In this document: piece after piece, positions 1-9,383 of the stretch
How positions within the stretch are numbered: the stretch's first letter is position 1
Layout of the letters: the number at the start of each line of letters is the position of its first letter
NCBI GenBank assembly: GCA_023428465.1
Contig: JAEYXM010000090.1
Coordinates: forward strand, 1-9,826
Direction: 5' to 3'
Source of the DNA: Actinomycetes bacterium
Lineage (GTDB): Bacteria > Actinomycetota > Actinomycetes > Actinomycetales > Cellulomonadaceae
Length of the DNA stretch: 9,826 nucleotides
Program-made: the position numbers and the translations under genes
The notes under the pieces: generated by a model
Told to the model about the DNA's origin: nothing
The model's database searches: none
What the model saw: only the letters and a program-made list of their open reading frames with translations

Positions 1-440
1 CCGACCTCGCCGGCCTTGATCATGTTGATCATGAGCGGCGGGAAGGTGTCCTTGTGCTTGGCCAGGGACGAGGACAGCGCCGAGCCGGTCTCGACGTCGC
101 TGCGTACCTGCTGGAGGATCTTCGCGAGCGCCTGGTTCTCCGTCTGGTCCGCGAGGATCGACAGAGCACGCAGGATCGACAGACCCGCGGTGATCATCGT
201 GGCGAGCTGGCGCGCCATGACCGCGAGATCCTTCAGCGCGATCCGGTTCGACAACCCCGGGATGCTGATCTCCTTCTGGAGCCCGGAGACCTGAACCTCC
301 GTCACGGAGATGGGCGCCATGCCCATGGTCTTGAGCCGGTTCGCGACAGCCGTGGCGTTGTTGGCCTCGATCCGGCCCTTGACGACCTTGCCGGCCTTGT
401 CGCGGACCGCATACTCGTACGTCTTCGTCGCGGCGGCCAT
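1..440 (-). CDS. pilC: PilC, type IV pilus inner-membrane platform protein (GspF family), 3' end cut off by window edge
   Basis: Partial gene; only the first 146 or so residues are visible and the rest lies beyond position 1. PilC/GspF proteins are polytopic inner-membrane proteins that couple the PilB and PilT ATPases to the growing pilus. The visible part begins MAAATKTYEYAVRDKAGK, a typical PilC opening (Y-x-Y-x-x-x-D-x-x-G-K), followed by G-R-I-E-A. Around residues 68-146 comes the first T2SSF helical domain, with the recognisable runs DLAVMARQLATMITAGL and FPPLMINMIKAGEVG. The ATG at 440 is preferred because its first base is the last base of the pilT stop (TGATG overlap) and AGGGGGG lies about 9 nt upstream, inside pilT. 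This tight coupling to pilT fits one operon. The family is clear; GspF of a secretion system is less likely beside a true PilT. The distal T2SSF domain cannot be checked here. Confidence 0.93.
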   Translation of the reverse strand, partial: MAAATKTYEYAVRDKAGKVVKGRIEANNATAVANRLKTMGMAPISVTEVQVSGLQKEISIPGLSNRIALKDLAVMARQLATMITAGLSILRALSILADQTENQALAKILQQVRSDVETGSALSSSLAKHKDTFPPLMINMIKAGEV

Positions 441-2086
441 CAGCCCTGACCCCCCTGATAGCCGGGGAGCGCGCCGGGCAGGGGCTCGCCCATCCCACCG
501 CTCATCGCGCCGAGCGAGGAGCCACCACCCGAGCCGCCGGCCGTGCGGCCGGTGAGGCGGTTGTAGTCACCGACGTGATGGCACTTCTCCAGACCGGCCT
601 CGTAGGTGAGCTTGCCGACCTTCACGAGCTCCGCGAGGTGCTGGTCCATCGTGTGCATGCCCTGCTTCGCACCGGCCTGCATCGACGAGTAGATCTGGTG
701 CGTCTTGCCCTCGCGGATCAGGTTGCGGATCGCGGGGGTCGCGAGCAGGACCTCGGTCGCCACGACGCGGCCCGGCCCGTCGGACCGCTTGCACAGCGTC
801 TGGCAGACGACGCCCTGGATCGCGCCGGCGAGCTGAGTGCGCACCTGCGCCTGCTGGCTCGAGGGGAACACGTCGATGATGCGGTCGATCGTCTGCGCAG
901 CGTCCTGCGTGTGCAGCGTCGCGAAGACGAGGTGGCCGGTCTCAGCCGCCGTGAGCGCGACGGAGATCGTCTCCAGGTCACGCATCTCGCCGACCAGGAT
1001 GATGTCGGGGTCCTGCCGCAGCACGTGCTTGAGCGCGCTCGCGAAGGACAGCGTGTCCGCACCGACCTCACGCTGGTTGATGAGCGACTTCTTGTGCCGG
1101 TGCAGGAACTCGATCGGGTCCTCGACGGTCATGATGTGGTCGTTCCGCGTGCGGTTCGCCAGGTCGATGATCGACGCGAGCGTCGTCGACTTGCCGGAGC
1201 CGGTGGGACCGGTGACGAGCACCAGACCACGGGGCATGCTCGCGAAGTTGGCCACGACCGGCGGGACGCCGAGCGCCTCGAGCGGGAGGATCTCGTACGG
1301 GATGACACGGAACGCGGCACCGAGGCTGTCGCGCTGCTGGTAGAGGTTCACCCGGAAGCGCGCAACCCCCCGGACCGCGAACGCGAAGTCCAGCTCGAGG
1401 TGCTCCTCGAACTGCTCGCGCTGCCGCTGGGTCAGGATCGAGTAGATCGTGCGCTGGATCTCGTCCGGCATGAGGGACGTGAAGCCCTCCAGCGGCCGCA
1501 GGCCCCCGTCGAGGCGAACCGTGGGCGGCGCGCCCGACGTGATGTGCAGGTCCGACGCACCGGACTCGATCATCTTCCGCAGGGCCGCCTCGAGGTCGAG
1601 GTCGTTGTCCCCCGGCTGCTGGCTCATGCCGAGGCGCGCCGAGCGCGTCGCGGGCTTCGCTGCGGCGGCGGCCGCCGGGGCCTCCGAGCGCACCGGCGCA
1701 CTCTGCTGGGCAGGGGCCGCCGGAGCCTGCGGCTGGTGCGCCGGGGCGGCCGGCTGGGCGTACGTGGGGGCCTGAGCGGGCGCGGCCGTCGGCGTCGGCG
1801 AGTACGTCACCCCGGGGCCTGCGGGCGGCGGCGTGTAGGGCGGCGGCTGCGGGACGTACCCGCCGGCACCCGCGGCGGGCGGCTGGTACGCCGGGGGCGT
1901 CGCACTCCCGGTCGGCGGCTGGTAGGGCGGCAGGCCCGCGGAGGCGGCCTGCGGTACGTACGCCCCGGGACGTTGCTGGGCCGCACCACCGGCCGACCCG
2001 TCAGGCAGGAAGGAAGCGGCACCAGCGGACGTCGGCAGTGCCTGCCGGGTGGGGTCACCGCCCTGGGCCGGGTAGAAGTCGCTCAC
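440..2086 (-). CDS. pilT: PilT, type IV pilus retraction (twitching motility) ATPase with long Pro/Ala-rich N-terminal extension
   Basis: 548 residues from the chosen GTG. The C-terminal two thirds is a standard PilT: SGASDLHITSG near 175-185, Walker A GPTGSGKST at 293-301, Asp box TVEDPIEF at 330-337, Walker B DPDIILVGEMRD at 359-370, His box GHLVFATLHT from 384, and the PilT hallmark AIRNLIREGKTHQI starting at 462. Family members are cytoplasmic hexameric ATPases that depolymerise the pilus. Residues 1-153 are a low-complexity region rich in P, A, Q and Y, and the last 35 or so residues are Gly-rich; usual PilT proteins of about 350 residues lack the long N-terminal part. The GTG at 2086 has GAGAGG 6 nt upstream. 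A TTG at 2155 is in frame but lies upstream of the proposed promoter. The ATG at 1627 would give a normal-length PilT but would waste a long open frame. It lies 93 bp after pilB and overlaps pilC by 1 bp. Confidence 0.93.
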   Translation of the reverse strand: MSDFYPAQGGDPTRQALPTSAGAASFLPDGSAGGAAQQRPGAYVPQAASAGLPPYQPPTGSATPPAYQPPAAGAGGYVPQPPPYTPPPAGPGVTYSPTPTAAPAQAPTYAQPAAPAHQPQAPAAPAQQSAPVRSEAPAAAAAAKPATRSARLGMSQQPGDNDLDLEAALRKMIESGASDLHITSGAPPTVRLDGGLRPLEGFTSLMPDEIQRTIYSILTQRQREQFEEHLELDFAFAVRGVARFRVNLYQQRDSLGAAFRVIPYEILPLEALGVPPVVANFASMPRGLVLVTGPTGSGKSTTLASIIDLANRTRNDHIMTVEDPIEFLHRHKKSLINQREVGADTLSFASALKHVLRQDPDIILVGEMRDLETISVALTAAETGHLVFATLHTQDAAQTIDRIIDVFPSSQQAQVRTQLAGAIQGVVCQTLCKRSDGPGRVVATEVLLATPAIRNLIREGKTHQIYSSMQAGAKQGMHTMDQHLAELVKVGKLTYEAGLEKCHHVGDYNRLTGRTAGGSGGGSSLGAMSGGMGEPLPGALPGYQGGQG

Positions 2087-2092
2087 AGTGAC

Positions 2093-2098
2093 CCTCTC
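2093..2098 (-). promoter_or_regulatory. Ribosome binding site deciding the pilT start
   Basis: GAGAGG on the minus strand, 6 nt before the GTG at 2086. It supports that start over the TTG at 2155. Confidence 0.6.
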
Positions 2099-2121
2099 GA
2101 TCGTGATGACGGATGCCTGCT

Positions 2122-2149
2122 GTATCGGCGGCGCGCGCGCGGCGCTTGA
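2122..2149 (-). promoter_or_regulatory. Candidate FliA/WhiG-type (sigma-28 family) promoter for pilT
   Basis: On the minus strand, TCAA (2149-2146), 16 bp of pure G/C, then GCCGATAC (2129-2122). The FliA/WhiG consensus, from general knowledge, is TAAA-N15/16-GCCGATAA, so the -35 matches 3 of 4 and the -10 matches 7 of 8. Transcription would start near 2115, leaving a leader of about 30 nt before the GTG at 2086. The site lies in the 93-bp gap between pilB and pilT. The match is by eye; no transcript data are available. Confidence 0.45.
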
Positions 2150-2179
2150 GCGCAATCGCGTCGTAAAGCGGACAACTCC

Positions 2180-3856
2180 TCACGCGACGACGCGCAGGAT
2201 CTCCTCCACCGAGGTGTCCCCGAGGAGCACCTTCGTCCAGCCGTCGTCGCGGAGGCTGACCATGCCCTGCCCGCTCGCGCTGCGCTGGATCTCGGCGGCC
2301 GAGGCGTGGCCCACCGCGAGCCGCTCGATGTCCTCCGTCACACGCATGACCTCGTGCAGCGCCATCCGGCCCTTGTAGCCGGTGCGCGAGCAGGTGGAGC
2401 AGCCGCCGGGACGGTGCAGGGTGGGAATCTCCTCCCCCGGGCTCCACGGGAAGCGGGCGGCGATGAGCTCGACCTCGGACGGGGTGTACGGCTCCTTGCA
2501 CTTCGAGCACAGCCGCCGGGCGAGCCGCTGGGCCACGACGCAGTCGAGCGCGGAACCGACGAGGAACGGCTCGATGCCCATCTCGATGAGCCGGGTCACC
2601 GCGGACGGCGCGTCGTTCGTGTGCAGCGTCGACAGGACCAGGTGGCCGGTGAGGGCTGCCTCGATCGCGATCTGCGCGGTCTCATGGTCACGGATCTCAC
2701 CGATGAGGACGACGTCGGGGTCGGACCGCAGGATCGAGCGCAAGGCGCTCGCGAAGGTCAGTCCGGCCTTCGGGTTGACCTGCACCTGGTTGATCCCGGG
2801 CAGGCGGTACTCCACCGGGTCCTCGACGGTGATGACGTTGATCTCGGGGCGCGAGACCGCGTTGAGCGTCGCATACAGGGTGGTCGACTTGCCGGATCCC
2901 GTCGGGCCGGTGACCAGGATCATCCCGTACGGCTTCGTGTAGGACTCGCGGTACGTCTGGTAGTTGTCCTCGAGGAAGGACAGGTCCCGCAGGTCCAGGC
3001 TCGCCGTGGAGTTGTCGAGGATACGCATGACGACCTTCTCGCCCCACACCGTCGGCAGGGTGGCGACGCGCAGGTCGATCTTGCGGTTGTTGTGCGTGAC
3101 CGACATGCGCCCGTCCTGCGGCTTGCGGCGCTCGGCGATGTCGATGTCGCTCATGATCTTCAGGCGGCTCGTCACGCCGGAGACGATCTGCTTCGGGGCC
3201 CGCTGCATCTCGTGCAGCACGCCGTCGATGCGGTACCGGACCAGGAGGTCGTGCTCGGTGGGTTCGATGTGGATGTCCGACGCGCGGTCCTGGATCGCCT
3301 GCGTGACGAGGATGTTCACGAACCGCACGATGGGCGCGTCGTCCTCGACGTAGTCCCCGAGCCGGGACAGGTCGATCTCGATCTCCTGCGCCTGGGTCTC
3401 CTCGATGGCGCTCTTGAGCTCGTCGATCTCGTCGTCGGCGCGGCAGAAACGGTCGATCGCCACCGACAGGTCGTCGTGCGTCGCGACGACCGCCTTCATC
3501 GACAGACCCGACACGGCGCGCGCGTCGTCGAGGGCGAGCACGTTGCCCGGGTTCGCCATCGCGAGGACCATCGCGCCGTCCTGGAAGCCGAGCGGCAGGA
3601 CCGTGTACCGGCGGCACAACGCGCCGGGCAGCATCGCGACGGCGGCGCGGTCCACCGGGTAGTCGGCCAGCTCGACGAACTCCATGCCGACCTGGCGCGC
3701 GAGGGCCTTGACGAGCTGCGACTCGGTGAGCATCCCGATCTCGACGAGGACGCGGCCGAGCGACTCACCCCGGGTCGCCTGCTCGTCGAGGGCGGCCATG
3801 AGCTGGCCCTCGGTGACGAGGCCTTCCTCGAGGAGGATGTCTCCGAGTTGCTTCAC
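2180..3856 (-). CDS. pilB: PilB, type IV pilus assembly (extension) ATPase, GspE family
   Basis: 558 residues, full length for PilB/GspE. This cytoplasmic ATPase powers pilin polymerisation through PilC. The N-terminal domain (about 1-145) carries two MshEN-type motifs at residues 3-26 and 32-55. The core shows APIVRFVN and ASDIHIEP (about 184-198), Walker A GPTGSGKST at 317-325, Asp box TVEDPVEY at 353-360, Walker B DPDVVLIGEIRD at 379-390 and His box GHLVLSTLHT at 404-413. A tetracysteine zinc site follows (C450, C453, C486, C489), typical of PilB/GspE and absent from PilT, and then GYKGRMALHEVM. The GTG at 3856 is chosen because GGAAGGA ends 4 nt upstream and the protein opens directly on the first MshEN motif. 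It is 95 bp after aroE and 93 bp before pilT, each gap holding a candidate promoter. The neighbouring PilT favours PilB over a type II secretion GspE. Confidence 0.95.
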   Translation of the reverse strand: MKQLGDILLEEGLVTEGQLMAALDEQATRGESLGRVLVEIGMLTESQLVKALARQVGMEFVELADYPVDRAAVAMLPGALCRRYTVLPLGFQDGAMVLAMANPGNVLALDDARAVSGLSMKAVVATHDDLSVAIDRFCRADDEIDELKSAIEETQAQEIEIDLSRLGDYVEDDAPIVRFVNILVTQAIQDRASDIHIEPTEHDLLVRYRIDGVLHEMQRAPKQIVSGVTSRLKIMSDIDIAERRKPQDGRMSVTHNNRKIDLRVATLPTVWGEKVVMRILDNSTASLDLRDLSFLEDNYQTYRESYTKPYGMILVTGPTGSGKSTTLYATLNAVSRPEINVITVEDPVEYRLPGINQVQVNPKAGLTFASALRSILRSDPDVVLIGEIRDHETAQIAIEAALTGHLVLSTLHTNDAPSAVTRLIEMGIEPFLVGSALDCVVAQRLARRLCSKCKEPYTPSEVELIAARFPWSPGEEIPTLHRPGGCSTCSRTGYKGRMALHEVMRVTEDIERLAVGHASAAEIQRSASGQGMVSLRDDGWTKVLLGDTSVEEILRVVA

Positions 3857-3906
3857 GCCGCCGTCCTTCCGCCCGTGTCAGCGGCGCGGGGGCGCCACCA
3901 ACGGGT

Positions 3907-3933
3907 CTATCGGCACGGCTCGGCGGCCTCTGA
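3907..3933 (-). promoter_or_regulatory. Candidate FliA/WhiG-type (sigma-28 family) promoter for pilB
   Basis: On the minus strand, TCAG (3933-3930), 15 bp, then GCCGATAG (3914-3907), compared with TAAA-N15/16-GCCGATAA. The -10 matches 7 of 8 and the -35 only 2 of 4. Transcription would start near 3900, giving a leader of about 44 nt before the GTG at 3856. The -10 half and the position copy what is seen before pilT, which is the main reason to take it seriously. Confidence 0.4.
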
Positions 3934-3947
3934 AGGGCCTGATCGAC

Positions 3948-3960
3948 CTGGTCAGACCAG
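3948..3960 (-). repeat. 13-bp palindrome spanning the aroE stop codon
   Basis: CTGGTC-T-GACCAG is a perfect inverted repeat with one central base; the aroE stop TGA lies inside it. It sits about 15 bp upstream of the candidate pilB -35 box. It could be an operator or chance; with a loop of one base and no T tract it is a poor terminator. Confidence 0.3.
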
Positions 3961-4857
3961 CGCTTCGGCGAGGGCCGCGGCCATGGCCTCGACCGGAGGG
4001 CGCGCACCCGTCATGAGGCGGACCTGCTCGCCGGCCTGGTGCAGGAGCATCCGCTCCCCCGTCACCGCAACGCCGCCGGCCTCCTGCCACGCCGCGACCA
4101 GCGCCGTCGGCCTCGGGTCATAGGCGCAGTCGAGCACGACACCGTGGACCGGACGGGCGGCGCCGATCCCTGCACCGGGCCCGACTTCGCCGGACGCGGA
4201 CGCACGAAGGGCGTCGGCGATGCCGTCCGCCGCGCGCGGGGGCAGGGTCGACAGGACCACCTCGGCCTCGTGCAGCACCTCGACGACGGACCGCTCGTCG
4301 AGGACCCGGAACTCCGCGTCGAGTCCCATCCGGTGAGCCGCCCGCATCGTCGACCCGGCGCGCGCCATCGACCGCGCGAGCACGAGCGGGTTCGTGCAGC
4401 CGAGGGAGCCGAGCGCGGCGAGTGCCGACGCCGCCGTGGCACCTGCCCCAAGGACGACCGCACGCCGTACCGGGTGACCGTCGCTGCCCGACGCCATGAC
4501 CCCGGCCTCCGCGAGGGCGGCCACGATCCCGTGCACGTCCGTGTTGGCACCGGTCAGCTGGCGCCCGGCGCCCTGCCCGTGCACGAGGACCGTGTTGACG
4601 ACGCCGAGGACCTCCGCCTGCGGCTCGACGTGGTCGAGCAGCGGCAGGATCGCCTGTTTGAGCGGCATCGTCAGACTCAGGCCGGCCCAGGACGCGTCCA
4701 GCGAGCCCACGAACGCGGCCAGGCCGTCCTCGGTCACGTCGACCGCGTCGTACCGCCACCCGTCCAGCCCCAGCGCCGCGTAGGCAGCGCGGTGCAGGAC
4801 GGGTGACAGCGAGTGCGCGATCGGGTGACCGAGGACGGCGGCCCGCCGATCAGCCAT
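3952..4857 (-). CDS. aroE: Shikimate dehydrogenase (NADP+), AroE
   Basis: 301 residues, slightly longer than the usual 270-290. AroE reduces 3-dehydroshikimate to shikimate in aromatic amino acid synthesis, in the cytoplasm. Visible signatures are GHPIAHSLSPVLHRAAY (10-26, substrate-binding serines in SLS), catalytic Lys67 in GLSLTMPLK, catalytic Asp107 in GANTDVHG, the nucleotide-binding loop VVLGAGAT (134-141), and MLLHQAGEQ with Gln274 near the C terminus. The Lys loop reads SLTMPLK instead of the enterobacterial NVTVPFK; as I recall, such SxTMPxK forms are common in actinobacteria, so this is a lineage variant and not a defect. The ATG at 4857 overlaps the end of mltG by 8 bp; no strong ribosome site is visible, suggesting translational coupling. 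A quinate/shikimate paralogue cannot be fully excluded, but the cluster context favours the biosynthetic enzyme. Confidence 0.93.
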   Translation of the reverse strand: MADRRAAVLGHPIAHSLSPVLHRAAYAALGLDGWRYDAVDVTEDGLAAFVGSLDASWAGLSLTMPLKQAILPLLDHVEPQAEVLGVVNTVLVHGQGAGRQLTGANTDVHGIVAALAEAGVMASGSDGHPVRRAVVLGAGATAASALAALGSLGCTNPLVLARSMARAGSTMRAAHRMGLDAEFRVLDERSVVEVLHEAEVVLSTLPPRAADGIADALRASASGEVGPGAGIGAARPVHGVVLDCAYDPRPTALVAAWQEAGGVAVTGERMLLHQAGEQVRLMTGARPPVEAMAAALAEALV

Positions 4858-6019
4858 CGTTGGAGTGCGCGGCCTCGTACTCCCTCAGGAGGGCGACGTT
4901 GCGCAGGTGCTCCGGGTAGTCGACCGCGAAGAGCGTCTCACCGGTCTCGAAGTTGACGGTCACCCAGTACATCCAGGGCCCCTCCGCCGGGGCGAGCACC
5001 GCGTCGATCGACGCCGTGCCCGGAGAGGCGATCGGCGTCGGAGGCAGACCGGCGTGGATGTAGAGGTTGTACGGGGTGTCGACCGCCTTCACGTCGGCGG
5101 TCAGCGGCGTGCCCTTGGGCAGGCCCGCCCCATAGATGACGGAGGCGTCGATGTCGAGCTTGTGGTTGATGGCCAGGCGGTTCTCGATCGCCCGGGCGAT
5201 CATCGCGCTCGTCTCGCCACCGGGCGACTCCCGTTCGACCAGAGACGCCTTGATGAGCACGACGTGCCGCTGGTCCGGGGCCACCCCCCGCTCGTCGAGC
5301 ACCGCGATCGTCTGGGCGACCATCGCCTGGATCATCGAGGTCGGTGTGTCGTCGGGCTGGTAGGTGTACGTCGCCGGGGCGAGCCAGCCCTCGAAGTTGC
5401 CGCCGGCCTCGGCCGGCAGACCCACCGACGCGGGGTCGGCCAGCACCGCGTTGAACTCCTCCGCGGGTACACCCGTGACGGACGCCAGACGCTCCACGAT
5501 CTCGGTGAGCCGGAAGCCCTCGGGAATCGTCACCTTGAGCTCGACCTTGTTCGCCGTGTTCAGCAACGCGTTGACCGCGTCCGCGGCACGCATCTCGAGG
5601 ACGAGCCGATAGGTGCCCGGCTGGATGCTCGGGGCATTCGGGTTGGCGCGGAAGGCCTCGATGAACGCGCCCGTGCTCGCCACGACGCCCGCGTCCGTCA
5701 GGATCCGGGCCATGTCCGTCCCGGTGGCACCGGCCGGGATCACGACCTCCACCTCACCGGAGCCCGGGCCGGGGAAGTCGGTCACGGCACCGCTGCTGTC
5801 GCCCAGTCCGTCGAAGAAGGGCAGGACGACCTTGACGACCGCGAACGCGCCGCCGGCGAGGATCGCCAGCACGATGACGAGAGCGGTGAGGTTCTTGCGG
5901 CGGCGCTGGCGACGGCGGCGGTTCCGCTCCGCGCGCTCGCTGCGCCGCTCCGAGCGGGTCGCGACAGCCTCGGACCGCGCGTCCGGCTGGACGATCTCGT
6001 CGAGGAAGAGGTCGTTCAC
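4850..6019 (-). CDS. mltG: MltG, endolytic murein transglycosylase (YceG family)
   Basis: 389 residues. MltG is an inner-membrane enzyme that cuts nascent glycan strands and is thought to set strand length. The first 42 residues are cytoplasmic and end in a strongly basic stretch (RRRRQRRRKN). One membrane helix follows at about 43-68 (LTALVIVLAILAGGAFAVV), then an extracytoplasmic part. Residues 90-155 look like the LysM-like subdomain. The YceG catalytic domain shows FEGWLAPATYTY (209-220), KASLVERES with the expected catalytic Glu262, and PYNLYIHAGLPPTPIASPG (316-334). All expected key residues are present. The GTG at 6019 has GGGAGG 7 nt upstream and shares GTGA with the ruvX stop (4-bp overlap); the 3' end overlaps aroE by 8 bp. 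Placement between ruvX and aroE is a conserved actinobacterial arrangement. Confidence 0.95.
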   Translation of the reverse strand: MNDLFLDEIVQPDARSEAVATRSERRSERAERNRRRRQRRRKNLTALVIVLAILAGGAFAVVKVVLPFFDGLGDSSGAVTDFPGPGSGEVEVVIPAGATGTDMARILTDAGVVASTGAFIEAFRANPNAPSIQPGTYRLVLEMRAADAVNALLNTANKVELKVTIPEGFRLTEIVERLASVTGVPAEEFNAVLADPASVGLPAEAGGNFEGWLAPATYTYQPDDTPTSMIQAMVAQTIAVLDERGVAPDQRHVVLIKASLVERESPGGETSAMIARAIENRLAINHKLDIDASVIYGAGLPKGTPLTADVKAVDTPYNLYIHAGLPPTPIASPGTASIDAVLAPAEGPWMYWVTVNFETGETLFAVDYPEHLRNVALLREYEAAHSNDG

Positions 6020-6619
6020 TGGGGGGCCTCCCGTCGCTGGGGTCCAGCGCTGCGGTCCATGCGGTCAGTTCCTTCCACGCCTGTCCGGTCCGGTTCTCCC
6101 GATCCGTGTCCGACGTCGGCGCTGCGGCCGGGAAGATCCACGATCTCCCCCACCCGTCCCCCCGCCGTGCGCTCAGCGTCGATCGCGGTCTGCAGGATCA
6201 CCACAGCGGCCGCCTGGTCGACGACCCGCCTGTGCTGGCGCCCGGGCCGGCCGGACGCTCTCAGTGCCTGGTGCGCACTGACGGTGGTCAGTCGCTCATC
6301 CACGAGTCGCACCGTAACCGGGTCGACAGCGCGCGCCAACACCCCACAATAGGTGCGAACCACCCCGGATGCCGACCCCTCGCGCCCCGATAGGTGCTTC
6401 GGGAGACCGACGTACACGACCGCCGCACCGGACTCTTGCACGATCTCCACGAGTCGCTGTAGGTCGGACGCCGCGGCGGGCTCGCTCGCGAGGTCCCGGG
6501 GCACGGTCTCGACGGGTGTCGCGAGGAGCCCGTCCGGGTCGCTCCGGGCGACGCCGACCCGGACCTGGCCGAGGTCGACGCCGATCCGCACCCCGCGGGG
6601 AAGGCCCGCGGACGCGGCC

Positions 6620-6630
<11 letters not shown>
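6016..6630 (-). CDS. ruvX: RuvX / YqgF-family Holliday junction resolvase-like protein (pre-16S rRNA nuclease)
   Basis: 204 residues, against about 140-160 for most family members. YqgF/RuvX has an RNase H-like fold; the E. coli protein has been linked to maturation of the 16S rRNA 5' end and to Holliday junction cutting. Seen here: RIGVDLGQVRVGVARSD (15-31, acidic Asp19), VVYVGLPKHLSGREG (71-85), VRLVDERLTTVSAHQAL (107-123, acidic Glu112) and VVDQAAAVVILQTAID (136-151, acidic Asp138). Beyond residue 155 lies a polar, probably disordered tail of about 50 residues. The ATG at 6630 overlaps alaS by 11 bp, and the motif-bearing part starts a few residues later, so the open frame running further upstream is only a shadow of alaS. 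The only ribosome site is a weak GGGACGG. The stop overlaps the mltG start by 4 bp. Confidence 0.92.
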
Positions 6631-9301
<2,671 letters not shown>

Positions 9302-9367
9302 GTTGCTCGTGTCCTCGTGTTCGTGGGTGGCTGGGGTTGCGCAGGCAACTACCAGTTAGACCGCTTT

Positions 9368-9373
9368 ACATTA
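9368..9373 (-). promoter_or_regulatory. Possible -10 box for alaS
   Basis: TAATGT on the minus strand, in the A/T-rich stretch 9347-9400, keeping the T1, A2 and T6 bases of TATAAT. No convincing -35 box is found at 16-19 bp. A start near 9361 would leave a leader of about 60 nt. Downstream, 9336-9349 can form a small hairpin (GTTGC-CTGC-GCAAC). I saw no T-box features. Confidence 0.25.
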
Positions 9374-9383
9374 CCGTTCTGCG

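Noticed and set aside
575..2149. Plus-strand open frame of 524 codons opposite pilT
   Set aside because: Arg-rich low-complexity translation opposite a clear PilT; no ribosome site and no known domain.
2087..2155. TTG at 2155 as the pilT start
   Set aside because: It has no good ribosome site and lies upstream of the candidate promoter, whereas the GTG at 2086 has GAGAGG at 6 nt.
3857..3951. c-di-GMP or other riboswitch in the pilB leader
   Set aside because: I could find no conserved riboswitch core, and the predicted leader of about 44 nt is too short.
2306..4123. Plus-strand open frame of 605 codons opposite pilB and the pilB-aroE gap
   Set aside because: Its composition mirrors the opposite strand and it shows no family motif; it runs through the gap and into aroE without any start signal.
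5605..5612. Third GCCGATA (GCCGATAG) on the plus strand
   Set aside because: It lies inside mltG on the antisense strand, has no TAAA-like box 15-16 bp upstream, and no gene follows in that direction.
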